NCBI GenBank assembly: GCA_039920745.1 | Contig: JBDSDD010000008.1 | Coordinates: 111,378 to 175,377, forward strand | Reading direction: 5' to 3' | From: Scleromatobacter sp039920745 | GTDB taxonomy: Bacteria; Pseudomonadota; Gammaproteobacteria; Burkholderiales; Burkholderiaceae_C | DNA: 64,000 nt | In this document: piece by piece, positions 1-8,072 of the stretch | Numbering within the stretch: the first letter of the stretch is position 1 | Layout of the letters: every line of letters begins with the position of its first letter | The notes under the pieces: generated by a model | Told to the model about the DNA's origin: nothing | The model's input: only the letters and a program-made list of their open reading frames with translations | Databases searched by the model: none | Translations under genes and position numbers: made by a program

Positions 1-44
1 CGCTCCTGGGTGACCTGGGATGCCAGCAGGGGCAGGGCTTTCAT
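1..44 (-). CDS. possible 5' end of an unidentified gene (partial)
   Basis: A minus-strand ATG at 42-44 opens a frame that runs off the left edge (about 14 residues visible, beginning MKALPLLASQ). A purine-rich AGCAGGCG stretch lies just upstream and it sits 67 bases downstream of the lipoprotein gene on the same strand, so it could be the next gene of that transcript. Too little is visible to name a family, and chance cannot be excluded. Confidence 0.3.
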   Translation of the reverse strand, partial: MKALPLLASQVTQE

Positions 45-111
45 TGGTCGCCTGCTGTGCCTGCTGCCGAATTCGAAGTGTTCTTGAAGCGGTAGCGCTG
101 GTTCGATTCGG

Positions 112-1008
112 CTATTCGGGGCGCGCGGGCGAGGGCGCGAGCGCGTCGCGCAGGCGCTCGAGCGCCTGCGCGAAGCGCGCGATCTCGAAGTGCTGCGGGT
201 CGTCGTGCGCGCCGACGATGCCCTCGTCGAGCGCGGCGTGGAAAGCGGGGATCAGCCAGTCGCCGCGGCGCGCGCTGGCGGCCGCGTAGAGCAGCGCCAT
301 CTGCGTGTACTGGGCGTCGGTGAAACCGGGCAGCGGCGCGATGAGGTCGTTGCGTGGAGGGCCCGCCGGATCGCGCCGGCGCGGCTGCGCGAACTCGGTG
401 TGCAGGAACAGCCCGCGCGACGCGACGCCGATGCGCCTCGTCTCGAGCTGGGTCGCGCGCCAGGGCGTGCGGTAGTCGTGTCCCAGCAGCGTCTGGCCAT
501 TGCGATTGACGACCATGTGGGCGACGGCGTCGGGGCCGGCAAAGCGCTTCAGGTCGTTCAAGGCCGGATCGGTGTCGGCCGGAAATTGCGTCGCGTCGGC
601 CAGCCACGGCACGCTGGTGTCGTGCAGCACGAAGTAGCGCGCGACGGGCGCCTCGGGGTCATCGTCGCGTGCACGCGAGAGGGGCGCGTCCAGCGAGCCA
701 CCGATCGCCGCATCGCCGAGGTGACGCGCCGCCAGGTAGCGGCGCAGTTGCGGCTTCAGGTCGCCGACGGGCTGGCCGATCACGTCGATGAGCGCGGCCG
801 GCAGGTCGGCAGGTTGTTGCGCCAGCAGGCCGCCGGTGGCCACAGGACGCAGGAGGCAGCGGGCCTGCGTCAGCGCGTCGCCGGCGAACTGCAGGTTGTC
901 GACGTCGAAGCCGCACGGGCCGATCGGCAGCTTGAGCCGCGTGAGCGCCGCGCAGCCGACCAGCGCCAGGCAGGCGGCCAGGGTCAGCCAGGTCGACGGT
1001 CGGAACAT
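112..1008 (-). CDS. lipoprotein, N-acetylmuramoyl-L-alanine amidase-like
   Basis: The 298-residue product starts with a lipoprotein signal peptide (hydrophobic stretch then LVGC lipobox, Cys near residue 19), so it should be anchored in the envelope. The middle holds a YFVLHDTS stretch (about residues 125-132) and HMVVNRNGQ (about 164-172), which resemble the core strands of the amidase_2/PGRP fold used to cleave the stem peptide from peptidoglycan. That assignment is tentative: I recognise the pattern but cannot verify all zinc ligands by eye. It lies 29 bases downstream of the peroxidase gene on the same strand and may be co-transcribed with it. A plain lipoprotein of unknown function is the alternative. 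Confidence 0.65.
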   Translation of the reverse strand: MFRPSTWLTLAACLALVGCAALTRLKLPIGPCGFDVDNLQFAGDALTQARCLLRPVATGGLLAQQPADLPAALIDVIGQPVGDLKPQLRRYLAARHLGDAAIGGSLDAPLSRARDDDPEAPVARYFVLHDTSVPWLADATQFPADTDPALNDLKRFAGPDAVAHMVVNRNGQTLLGHDYRTPWRATQLETRRIGVASRGLFLHTEFAQPRRRDPAGPPRNDLIAPLPGFTDAQYTQMALLYAAASARRGDWLIPAFHAALDEGIVGAHDDPQHFEIARFAQALERLRDALAPSPARPE

Positions 1009-1037
1009 GCCGGCATTGTGCGGCCAGGCCCTGTGGC

Positions 1038-2390
1038 CTAGCGCGCCGCGACGGCCTTCTTCGCCGCCACACGCGGCTTGTACCCATCGGTCAAGGTGCG
1101 CAGGAATGCGACGATGTCATCGATCTCCTTGTCGTCCAGGCGCGGCTTGCCGCCCGGCAACGGCGCGAACGGCAGCTCGTGCGACACGTTGGCCCAGTAC
1201 TTCTGCGGCAGGTCGTCGTAGCCGCGCTTGCCGCCCGAATGCGGGTACCACCGGGCCGGCTGCGTGTCGCGCGTCGCGTAGAAGGCGACCGCGTCACGCA
1301 GCGTCGTGACCGCGCCGTTGTGGAAGAAGCGCTGGCGCAGCGCCACGTTGCGCAGCGATGGCGTGCGGAACAGGCCGCAGTATTCCGGATGGCTCGCGAG
1401 GTCGGTGCGCAGCGGGCCGCACAGGCCGAGGTCGAAGAACTTCGGATCGCGGTTGGCCGGCAGCGCCGCGTTGCGCGGCACGCCGAGGGCGACGAAGCCG
1501 AAGTCGGTGAAGATCGGCGGGCGGTTGGTCGAGGCCTTGCGGGTACTCGGGTGGCAGCTCGCGCAGTTGCCCTTCTTCATGTCGTTGAACAGCGCCATGC
1601 CGCGCGCCTCGGCGGGCGCAAGCGTCGCCTCGTCCCGCAGCCACGCGTCGAACTTGCTGTCGAACGGATGGAAGTCGGCCGCGGTCTGCTCGTAGGTCTC
1701 CAGCGCCACGCTGACCCAGACCAGCGTCGAGTCCGCATCGTCGAACACGTTCTCGCCGGGCGCGCTGAGCAGCTCGCGGAACTCGTCGGCGTACGCGGTG
1801 CCGCGCAGCCGCTGCACCACGGCCGTGCCGTCGGCGTTGGCCATCTCGTTGGCATCCATCAGCGGCATCAGCGCCTGGTCGTGCGCGGTGTTGACGCGCC
1901 CGTCCCAGGTGCGCCCGCCAGTCGGGCCTTGATCGTCGACACCCAGCGTCACCTCGGACTCGAGGAAGTGCTGCGTGAACGCGATCGGCGCGTGGACGTA
2001 GCGCAGCGACGGCGTGTTGCGGAAGCCCAGGCGATCCATGTTGGGGCCGCCCGGTTGGACGGCTCTCGCGTTGGGCGGGCCGAAGGCCTTGGCCGGGTCG
2101 TGGCAGGTCGCGCACGACTGGCGCCCCGACGCCGAATACGCCGGATCCATGAAGATGCGGCGGCCGAGGTCGCTCAGTTGTGCCACCGTCGGCCGGTCGC
2201 CGTACATCAGCGGGAAGTGGGTCTCCGTGCCGGTAGGCTCGGGCGCATTGCCCGAGCACGCCTGCGCGAGACGCGCGACCGTGAACAGGCACGCGAGCGC
2301 GCCCAGCGTGAGCGCGGTCGCGTGCAGCGTGCGGCGCGCGCGCGAGGCACCGGCGCGCGTCGCCTCAGCGCTGGCGACGAGCGAGGCCAC
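1038..2390 (-). CDS. di-haem cytochrome c peroxidase / MauG-family protein
   Basis: The 450-residue protein has two CXXCH haem-attachment motifs, CATCH at residues 93-97 and CASCH at 276-280, the usual arrangement of the bacterial di-haem peroxidase/MauG family, which reduces peroxide or oxidises protein substrates in the periplasm. An N-terminal hydrophobic stretch around residues 24-45 acts as signal peptide or anchor, followed by a Cys (QACSGN) that could be lipidated. FRTPSLRNVALRQRFFHNG near residue 360 is a typical family motif. The annotated start overlaps the end of the upstream PEP-CTERM gene by 26 bases, suggesting translational coupling; a later start is possible. Its substrate is unknown. 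Confidence 0.88.
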   Translation of the reverse strand: MASLVASAEATRAGASRARRTLHATALTLGALACLFTVARLAQACSGNAPEPTGTETHFPLMYGDRPTVAQLSDLGRRIFMDPAYSASGRQSCATCHDPAKAFGPPNARAVQPGGPNMDRLGFRNTPSLRYVHAPIAFTQHFLESEVTLGVDDQGPTGGRTWDGRVNTAHDQALMPLMDANEMANADGTAVVQRLRGTAYADEFRELLSAPGENVFDDADSTLVWVSVALETYEQTAADFHPFDSKFDAWLRDEATLAPAEARGMALFNDMKKGNCASCHPSTRKASTNRPPIFTDFGFVALGVPRNAALPANRDPKFFDLGLCGPLRTDLASHPEYCGLFRTPSLRNVALRQRFFHNGAVTTLRDAVAFYATRDTQPARWYPHSGGKRGYDDLPQKYWANVSHELPFAPLPGGKPRLDDKEIDDIVAFLRTLTDGYKPRVAAKKAVAAR

Positions 2391-2967
2391 GCGTCGACAG
2401 CAGCGCCAGGCCGGCCAGCATCAGTGCCACCGACTCGGGCTCCGGTACCGTGGAGACGCGCAGCCCGAACGACAGCGGGCTGTCCTGGTAGGTGAAGCCG
2501 GCGTCCGGGGTCGACGCCGTCAGCGGCAACGGATGCGGCGCGCCGAGGTCGACCAGCGCGCCCGTGACGCTGTTGCTGCCGAGAGTGTCGTCGCCCTGGA
2601 TCTCGAACTCGATCCAATACTGGCCGGCAGCGACGCTCCAACCGCTGAGGCCGGAAACGCCGTTCCAGCCGTCCGCGCCGAACGTGGCCGTCGTCGTGAA
2701 AATCAGCGAGGCCGGGCCGGCGCCACCGTCGCTCGAGTACAGCGAGATGTCGAAGGTCTCGCCGCTGACGCCGCCCAGGATGTGACCCTGGATCGTGTCG
2801 ATCCTGGAGGCCTGCGCGAAACTGACCTGCGCGGCGACCCAGTCGAAACTGTCGAACGCGAGCGCGCCGACCGGCTTGCCGTCGGGCGCGCCGGTGTCGA
2901 CGACGACGGTGGCGGCCTGGGCGCCAGCGGCGAGCACCAGCAGCGAAGCGAGGAGCAGCTTGATCAT
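2365..2967 (-). CDS. PEP-CTERM sorting domain protein
   Basis: The 200-residue product has an N-terminal signal peptide (MIKLLLASLLVLAAGAQA) and ends with the tripartite PEP-CTERM signal: VPEPES, a hydrophobic helix (VALMLAGLALLS) and a basic tail (RGLARRQR). Proteins with this tail are processed by an exosortase (EpsH/XrtA type) and are usually exported to the surface or exopolysaccharide matrix. The mature part is a beta-rich, Gly/Ser-rich domain with no catalytic motif I can name. The start was chosen because the ATG at 2965-2967 directly opens the signal peptide. It lies 8 bases after the metallophosphoesterase gene, so the two are clearly one transcript. No exosortase gene is in the window. 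Confidence 0.85.
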   Translation of the reverse strand: MIKLLLASLLVLAAGAQAATVVVDTGAPDGKPVGALAFDSFDWVAAQVSFAQASRIDTIQGHILGGVSGETFDISLYSSDGGAGPASLIFTTTATFGADGWNGVSGLSGWSVAAGQYWIEFEIQGDDTLGSNSVTGALVDLGAPHPLPLTASTPDAGFTYQDSPLSFGLRVSTVPEPESVALMLAGLALLSTRGLARRQR

Positions 2968-2975
2968 GGCGCGGC

Positions 2976-4208
2976 TCACGGGGCGATGTAGTACTGGCCG
3001 ATCAACTGCGTCGGGCCGAAGGTGGAGCTGAAGCCGTAGCCCAGGATGTCGACACCGCCGTCGGCGTGCACCTTCACGGTGGCCCAGGCGTAGTCGCGGT
3101 CGGTGGCCGGGTTGGTCAGCACGCCGGCGGTGGCCTGCGCGGCGCTCGGGTCGAACGGCGAGCCGCCGGCGCCCACGATCACCTGGTACGCGCCGCCCAG
3201 TGGACGCGAGATGTTGTACGTGTGCATGTGGCCGGTGAAGTAGGTGGCCTTGTACTGCTCGATGACGCTCCAGAAGGCGTCGCGCTTGGCCGTGCTGGTG
3301 GCGGTGGCGTCGAGGCCCGAGCCGACGACGCCCGGCGCGTAGGCATAGGTGTAGGCCGGCTTGTGGCCGAACACGAAGAAGCGCTTGGTGCCGCGACCCG
3401 AGGCAGCGGCGAGGTCTGCGGCGAGCCAGGCGGCAGGCGCCGAGGTCTCCTGGCCGACCGGGTCCGTGTTGATCACCGCGAAGTGCAGGCCCTGGTAGTC
3501 GAAGGAGTACGACAGCTTGCTCTGGTCGGTGGTCAGCGAGTCCGGGCTGTAGCCGACGGCCGGGCCGTAGGCCACATTGGCCGGCGCGGTGCCGAGCACG
3601 TTCGTGAAACGCGGCGTGTCGATGATCAGGTCGCCCATGTTGGCGGCGTAGGCCTGTTCGTTCTCGACCTTGGCCACGCGCTGGCCATCGCTGTTCTTCG
3701 GGCAGGCCTTGCAATCGGTCTCGTGGTTGCCCGGCACCGGAAACACATAGGTGCCGGTCTCGGGCAGCGGCGCCACCATGCCGCGCCAGAAAGCGTATTG
3801 GCGGTAGTGCTTCATCAGGTCGGAGCCGACGATGTCGGCCGTCGTCGCCGGGACAACCGGGCCGCTGATCGCGCTCTGCGCGGCGTTGGACGTGTAGCCG
3901 AAGTTGGCCCAGCCGTAGCCGTTGATCATGTCGCCGTTGAAGAACAGCATCGACGACTTCTGCGACTGGATCGTGCGCAGGATGCGCGAGAACGCCTTGG
4001 TGTTCTGCAACCAGGTCGCGTCCTGGCCGTTCAGCGTGGCGCCGACACTGGCCTGGTCGTAGCTGTTCGGATCCTGGCGCGAATCGCCCACCGTGGAGAA
4101 GGTGAGGACGACCGGCGTCGTGTCCTGGGCATGGGCGGCCGGGGCCACCACGGCGGCGGCGATCGCCAGCAGCGCGGCAGTCCTGGCTGAAGAGTGCGTC
4201 ATGGTCAT
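2976..4208 (-). CDS. secreted metallophosphoesterase
   Basis: The 410-residue protein begins with a Sec signal peptide (cleavage after AHAQ, about residue 28) and carries the calcineurin-like phosphoesterase motifs in order: GDSR (41-44), NGDM (91-94), GNHE (160-163), GHKP (281-284) and GHMH (326-329). These supply the two-metal centre that hydrolyses phosphomono- or diesters outside the cytoplasm. Two Cys in DCKACP next to GNHE could form a disulphide. It is the first gene of a minus-strand unit with the PEP-CTERM protein and the di-haem peroxidase. The substrate is not evident; alkaline phosphatase-like or nucleotidase activity are both possible. Confidence 0.87.
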   Translation of the reverse strand: MTMTHSSARTAALLAIAAAVVAPAAHAQDTTPVVLTFSTVGDSRQDPNSYDQASVGATLNGQDATWLQNTKAFSRILRTIQSQKSSMLFFNGDMINGYGWANFGYTSNAAQSAISGPVVPATTADIVGSDLMKHYRQYAFWRGMVAPLPETGTYVFPVPGNHETDCKACPKNSDGQRVAKVENEQAYAANMGDLIIDTPRFTNVLGTAPANVAYGPAVGYSPDSLTTDQSKLSYSFDYQGLHFAVINTDPVGQETSAPAAWLAADLAAASGRGTKRFFVFGHKPAYTYAYAPGVVGSGLDATATSTAKRDAFWSVIEQYKATYFTGHMHTYNISRPLGGAYQVIVGAGGSPFDPSAAQATAGVLTNPATDRDYAWATVKVHADGGVDILGYGFSSTFGPTQLIGQYYIAP

Positions 4209-4327
4209 CCTGCTTGTTTGTAGTCGTGGCCCCGGGAACCCCCGCGAGGTCGGACGACTCTAGTCAGCAGAAATGACGCGCGTGTGAACGACCGATGACA
4301 AAACCGCGCTCTCCACCGAGACGGGCC

Positions 4328-4636
4328 TCAGGTCGCGGCAGCGGTGCTCGGGCAGTCGGCGCGGTGTTCGGCCCAGTACACGACGTTGCCGGTCACGGCG
4401 ATCGAGCCCGAGATGATCGCGCTGGCCGCCGTCAGGCCCAGGCCGATGAGCACGAGCGACTCGCAGCCCTGGCCGCTGCAGCCATTCAATGCTGCGATCT
4501 GGACGGCCTGCAACTCAATATGGCGCGTAACGACCCGGCAGTCGGGGTCGAAGCCCTCGACAGTCACCGGCACGATGACGCACCCGGACGCCAGCAGGCT
4601 GGCGGCAAGGGCGACGGCGGTGGATCGAAGCGGCAT
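4328..4636 (-). CDS. small lipoprotein of unknown function
   Basis: The product of about 102 residues has a clear lipoprotein signal peptide (MPLRSTAVALAASLLASGC, lipobox LASGC), a short Cys-containing loop (NGCSGQGCES) and one hydrophobic segment (SLVLIGLGLTAASAIISGSI) that may cross a membrane. I chose the ATG at 4634-4636 because it leads directly into the signal peptide; an upstream in-frame ATG at 4675 would add 13 residues. It stands alone between the metallophosphoesterase and an unknown gene. No family recognised. Confidence 0.6.
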   Translation of the reverse strand: MPLRSTAVALAASLLASGCVIVPVTVEGFDPDCRVVTRHIELQAVQIAALNGCSGQGCESLVLIGLGLTAASAIISGSIAVTGNVVYWAEHRADCPSTAAAT

Positions 4637-4752
4637 GGTGCCAGGCAGTATGGCAGCAGCCTGCTTCCGATTCATTTCCGAGTTGGCGCCTGGGCCCGCT
4701 GAGCGACGGCGGGCGCGTCGTCAGCCACCCTCCGAGCCTGCGTTGCGCGAAT

Positions 4753-5391
4753 TCAATAGAAGGCGTAGACCATGCGCACGTCCCCGTGCCGGGCCTGGAG
4801 ACTGCGGAGTTCGTCGAGGAAGTCGCTGAACTCCAGAGCGAAATCGAAGTCCCACTCGATCTCGACGTAGCGCGTGTTGCCTGCGATCTCATGGGGCCTG
4901 GCGTAGACCCCCGGCGCCGCGGGCGGTCGCTGCGCCACATCGGCGGCCAGCAGGTCCCAGCGAGCAGGAAGTGATCGCCCGTCCCAGGTCTGGAAGATCC
5001 GGATCGGCATGGCGAGCGTGCGCACCATTCGCGGCGCTGTCGCAGCCAGGATCTCGGCGACGCGCAACCAGCGCATGTCGGTGCTGCCCATGCAGACCTG
5101 AAGGTAGCCGACATGGCCTTCGCGCAGGAGCGCCTGCATCTGCCGGCGGGACGGCGCGTGGATGTCGAGGCTGGCGACTGGATGGAACGTGCCGCCGCCC
5201 ACCAGTTCGAAATCGTCCGGCGCGCCGCGCCGGCTGGCCAGCGGTTCGATGTCGAAACCGCCCGGCATGCCGCCGCCCGCGCCCAGCCACTCCCACAGCG
5301 CGGGGTCGCTTTCCTGCGCCCAGGCACTCGGCACATCGACCCAGCGTGTCCCGTCGTTCATCTGGAAGACGGCGGTGATGTTGAGGCTCAA
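4753..5391 (-). CDS. conserved hypothetical protein
   Basis: This open frame encodes about 212 residues beginning LSLNITAVFQMNDG and ending VRMVYAFY. The frame continues upstream to 5586, but the proteobacterial look of the sequence begins only at the TTG at 5389-5391, which has a GGGAG ribosome-binding sequence six bases in front; an ATG ten codons later (5361) is the other option. The protein is acidic and aromatic-rich at the C-terminus (YVEIEWDFDFALEFSDFLDEL), with no signal peptide or membrane segment, so it is probably cytosolic. It is divergent from the alkB gene. I do not recognise a function. Confidence 0.6.
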   Translation of the reverse strand: MSLNITAVFQMNDGTRWVDVPSAWAQESDPALWEWLGAGGGMPGGFDIEPLASRRGAPDDFELVGGGTFHPVASLDIHAPSRRQMQALLREGHVGYLQVCMGSTDMRWLRVAEILAATAPRMVRTLAMPIRIFQTWDGRSLPARWDLLAADVAQRPPAAPGVYARPHEIAGNTRYVEIEWDFDFALEFSDFLDELRSLQARHGDVRMVYAFY

Positions 5392-5584
5392 GCATGGCTC
5401 CCGAAAAGTCTGGTCGTCAGGATACCTGCGACCGCCCTCGGCGAAGCCGCGCAAGCCCCGAGTTTCGCGGTTGAGCGGTGGGACGATCGCTCCTATGATC
5501 GGCCCTGCGACGAGACAGCGCGCGTGCTGCCTGTGCAAGCGACCGGACATGGCCCCCCCCAAGCGGGACGGCGGAAGGATCAGC

Positions 5585-6793
5585 ATGGCGAAGACCTATC
5601 GTGGCGTCGACCCGCAACAGGGCGACGTCACCTATCGCGACCGCAAACGCTGGTGGTGGCTGCTGTCGGTGGTCTACCCGCTGCTGCCCTTCGTCGGCAT
5701 CGCCGCGCACGTGGCCACGGGCCGCCAGATCGCCCTCGGTGCGCCGTTGCTCATCGGCTACGGCCTGCTGCCGCTGCTCGACATCCTGATCGGCGAAGAC
5801 GAGAGCATCCCGCCCGAGGCCGTCGTGCCCGAGCTCGAGGACGATCGCTACTACCGGTGGCTCACCTGGCTCACGGTGCCGTTGCACTTCGTGGTGTTGA
5901 TCGGCTGTGCCTGGTGGGTCGGCACCCACGACCTCGCGTGGTGGGCGGTGCTGCTGTTCGCATACGTCACTGGCGCTGGCTCGGGGTTGGGCATCAACAC
6001 GGGCCACGAGCTGGGCCACAAGCACTCGGCGGTCGAGCAATGGCTGGCGCGCCTGGTGCTGGCCGTGCCGGCCTACGGCCACTTCACGGTGGAGCACGGG
6101 CGCGGCCACCATCGCTGCGTGTCCACGCCCGAGGACCACGCCAGCTCACGCATGGGCGAGAGCATCTACCGGTTTGCGCTGCGCGAGCTGCCGGGCGGGA
6201 TCGGCCGTGCCTGGCAGCTGGAGAAGGCCCGGCTCGCGAAGCAGGGCCATGCAACCTGGAGCGTGCACAACACGATGCTGCAGTCGTATGCCATCACCGC
6301 CGTCCTGCAACTGGGGCTGCTGCTCGCCTTCGGCTGGGTGATGCTGCCGTTCCTGGCTGTGCACAACGTGGTGGCGTGGTGGCAGCTCACGTCGGCCAAC
6401 TACGTGGAGCACTACGGCCTGCTGCGCAACCGCCTGCCCAACGGCCGCTATGAGACGCCGCAGCCGCACCACTCCTGGAACACCAACCACCTCGTCACCA
6501 ATCTCGTGCTGTTCCAGCTGCAGCGGCACTCGGACCACCACGCGAACCCGTCACGCCGCTACCAGTCGCTGCGCCACTTCGAGCACCTGCCGCAGTTGCC
6601 CAACGGTTATTTCGGCATGTTCGTGCTGGCCTATTTTCCGGCCTTGTGGTTCCGAACGATGGACCCGCGGCTGCTCGCGTTGCCGCAGGTCGACGGCGAT
6701 CTCGACCGTGTCAATGTCGATCCGCGCAAGCGCGAAGCGCTCTACGAACGCTACGCAAAGCTGCCGCACCGCGTCTCGCAACTCGCGCACTGA
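5585..6793 (+). CDS. alkB: alkane 1-monooxygenase (AlkB-type membrane di-iron hydroxylase)
   Basis: The 402-residue integral membrane protein has the AlkB histidine boxes: HELGHKH (141-147), EHGRGHHRC (170-178), NYVEHYGL (272-279) and LQRHSDHH (312-319), plus several hydrophobic helices in the first half. Family members hydroxylate the terminal carbon of medium-chain alkanes, or related alkyl groups, using a di-iron centre fed by rubredoxin. The ATG at 5585 begins MAKTYRGVD and the length matches the family. No rubredoxin, rubredoxin reductase or alcohol dehydrogenase lies beside it, so electron donors must be encoded elsewhere. Whether the substrate is really an alkane cannot be read from the sequence. 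Confidence 0.9.
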   Translation: MAKTYRGVDPQQGDVTYRDRKRWWWLLSVVYPLLPFVGIAAHVATGRQIALGAPLLIGYGLLPLLDILIGEDESIPPEAVVPELEDDRYYRWLTWLTVPLHFVVLIGCAWWVGTHDLAWWAVLLFAYVTGAGSGLGINTGHELGHKHSAVEQWLARLVLAVPAYGHFTVEHGRGHHRCVSTPEDHASSRMGESIYRFALRELPGGIGRAWQLEKARLAKQGHATWSVHNTMLQSYAITAVLQLGLLLAFGWVMLPFLAVHNVVAWWQLTSANYVEHYGLLRNRLPNGRYETPQPHHSWNTNHLVTNLVLFQLQRHSDHHANPSRRYQSLRHFEHLPQLPNGYFGMFVLAYFPALWFRTMDPRLLALPQVDGDLDRVNVDPRKREALYERYAKLPHRVSQLAH

Positions 6794-6861
6794 GTAACCG
6801 CCCGCCGGGCGCGACGCCGCCGCTGCGCTGACAGCGACACCGTGGCTGCCGTCGCGTCGGC

Positions 6862-7278
6862 TCAGGGTGCCGCGGGCTTGCCGGTGGTGTCGATGCGGAC
6901 CTTGCAGCCATGGCCCGGCGCGTCGCAGAACAGGCGCGCGTGCAGCCCGTTGTTGGTGAACGCGAAGCCGGTGTCGCCGCTGGTCGGCGCGGCCTGCCAG
7001 CCATGCGTGGGCAACGCCGCGCGCAGCGCCTCGATCTGCGCTTCGGCGATCGGGCATTCGTAGAACACCGGACCTTGCGGCACGAACTGGCGCGGCATGT
7101 CGCAGGCGCGTCGCTCGATCGGCACGCCGGCGCTCTTGGCCACCGCCTCGTAGCGGTCACGCAGTTGCTTGGCTGCGGGCGACGGGTCCGTGAAGTCGTT
7201 GCCGAACTTGGCGTTCAGGGCCACGGCGGCGCCCACGAGCACGGCCAGGCCAATGGCGAATTTGGTGATCTGTTTCAT
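6862..7278 (-). CDS. hypothetical exported or membrane-anchored protein
   Basis: The 138-residue product starts with a single hydrophobic segment (ITKFAIGLAVLVGAAVAL) after MKQ, acting as a signal anchor or uncleaved signal peptide. The rest is soluble and contains four Cys (RACDMPRQ, FYECPIAE, FCDAPGHGC) that could form disulphides in the periplasm. It lies downstream of the PAS-LuxR regulator on the same strand but 160 bases away. No family recognised. Confidence 0.6.
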   Translation of the reverse strand: MKQITKFAIGLAVLVGAAVALNAKFGNDFTDPSPAAKQLRDRYEAVAKSAGVPIERRACDMPRQFVPQGPVFYECPIAEAQIEALRAALPTHGWQAAPTSGDTGFAFTNNGLHARLFCDAPGHGCKVRIDTTGKPAAP

Positions 7279-7440
7279 GTGTCTGCGCCGCGGAGCGCGT
7301 TCGGTTCAGCGCTCGATGTTCGCACGACGTCCGGATTCGACTTCCCCCGCGGGCCCAGCGAGCGCCAGCGGTCAATGGTCGCGGGCCACCTCGGTCCATT
7401 CGACCGGGACGCGGCTGCGCTGGAACGCGCTGCTGCAACG

Positions 7441-8049
7441 TCAAGCCCGACCGACCCCCAGTTGCTCGTCGTTCATCAGCTTGCGCACCAACCCCGTCGC
7501 GGTGCCGACACCGTGCTTGCGCATCAGTCGGCTGCGGTAGATCTCCACCGTGCGCGGGCTGAGCCCCAGGCGCTTGGCGGCCAGCTTGCTGGTGAGCCCC
7601 TCGACCAGCAACGCACCGATCTCGCGCTCGCGCGGCGTCATGTCGACGCAGCTCTGGCGACTGTTGGAGATGTCCTCGAACGACCAGATGCATGCAGCGT
7701 GCGGATGCGCGCGGTCGAAGGCGTGGCCGGACACGTGGCACCAGAACAACCGGCCGTCGGCGACGCGGCGCATCACGCGCTCGTCGGAATACTCGCCGTC
7801 GCCCGCGCCGACGAGCCGGGCCAGGATGCGCTCGCCGGTGCGGTCGAAGTCGGCGCGCGTCGGGTACAGCCGCTCGAACGTATGTCCCACCAGGTCGTCG
7901 CGCTGCGCGCCGAACATCGCCAGCATGCGCAGGTTGCAGTCGACGATGAGCCGCTCGCGCGACAGCGCCACGGCCACCGGCGCGAACTCGAACGCGGATC
8001 GGTAGTCGAGCTGCGTCTCAGGGGGCGTCGGAATGCCAAGGGATGCCAT
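7441..8049 (-). CDS. PAS-LuxR family transcriptional regulator
   Basis: The 202-residue protein combines an N-terminal PAS domain (about residues 15-130, with FEFAPVAVALSRER and the WSFEDIS end) and a C-terminal LuxR-type helix-turn-helix (about 137-195: MTPREREIGALLVEG, then LSPRTVEIYRSRLMRK). This layout is typical of small cytoplasmic regulators in which the PAS domain senses a ligand or redox state and the HTH binds DNA. It lacks a receiver domain, so it is not a classical response regulator. It lies 23 bases downstream of the IclR gene and could be co-transcribed with it. Confidence 0.87.
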   Translation of the reverse strand: MASLGIPTPPETQLDYRSAFEFAPVAVALSRERLIVDCNLRMLAMFGAQRDDLVGHTFERLYPTRADFDRTGERILARLVGAGDGEYSDERVMRRVADGRLFWCHVSGHAFDRAHPHAACIWSFEDISNSRQSCVDMTPREREIGALLVEGLTSKLAAKRLGLSPRTVEIYRSRLMRKHGVGTATGLVRKLMNDEQLGVGRA

Positions 8050-8072
8050 GGTCAGGTTTCCTTGCGAACGTT

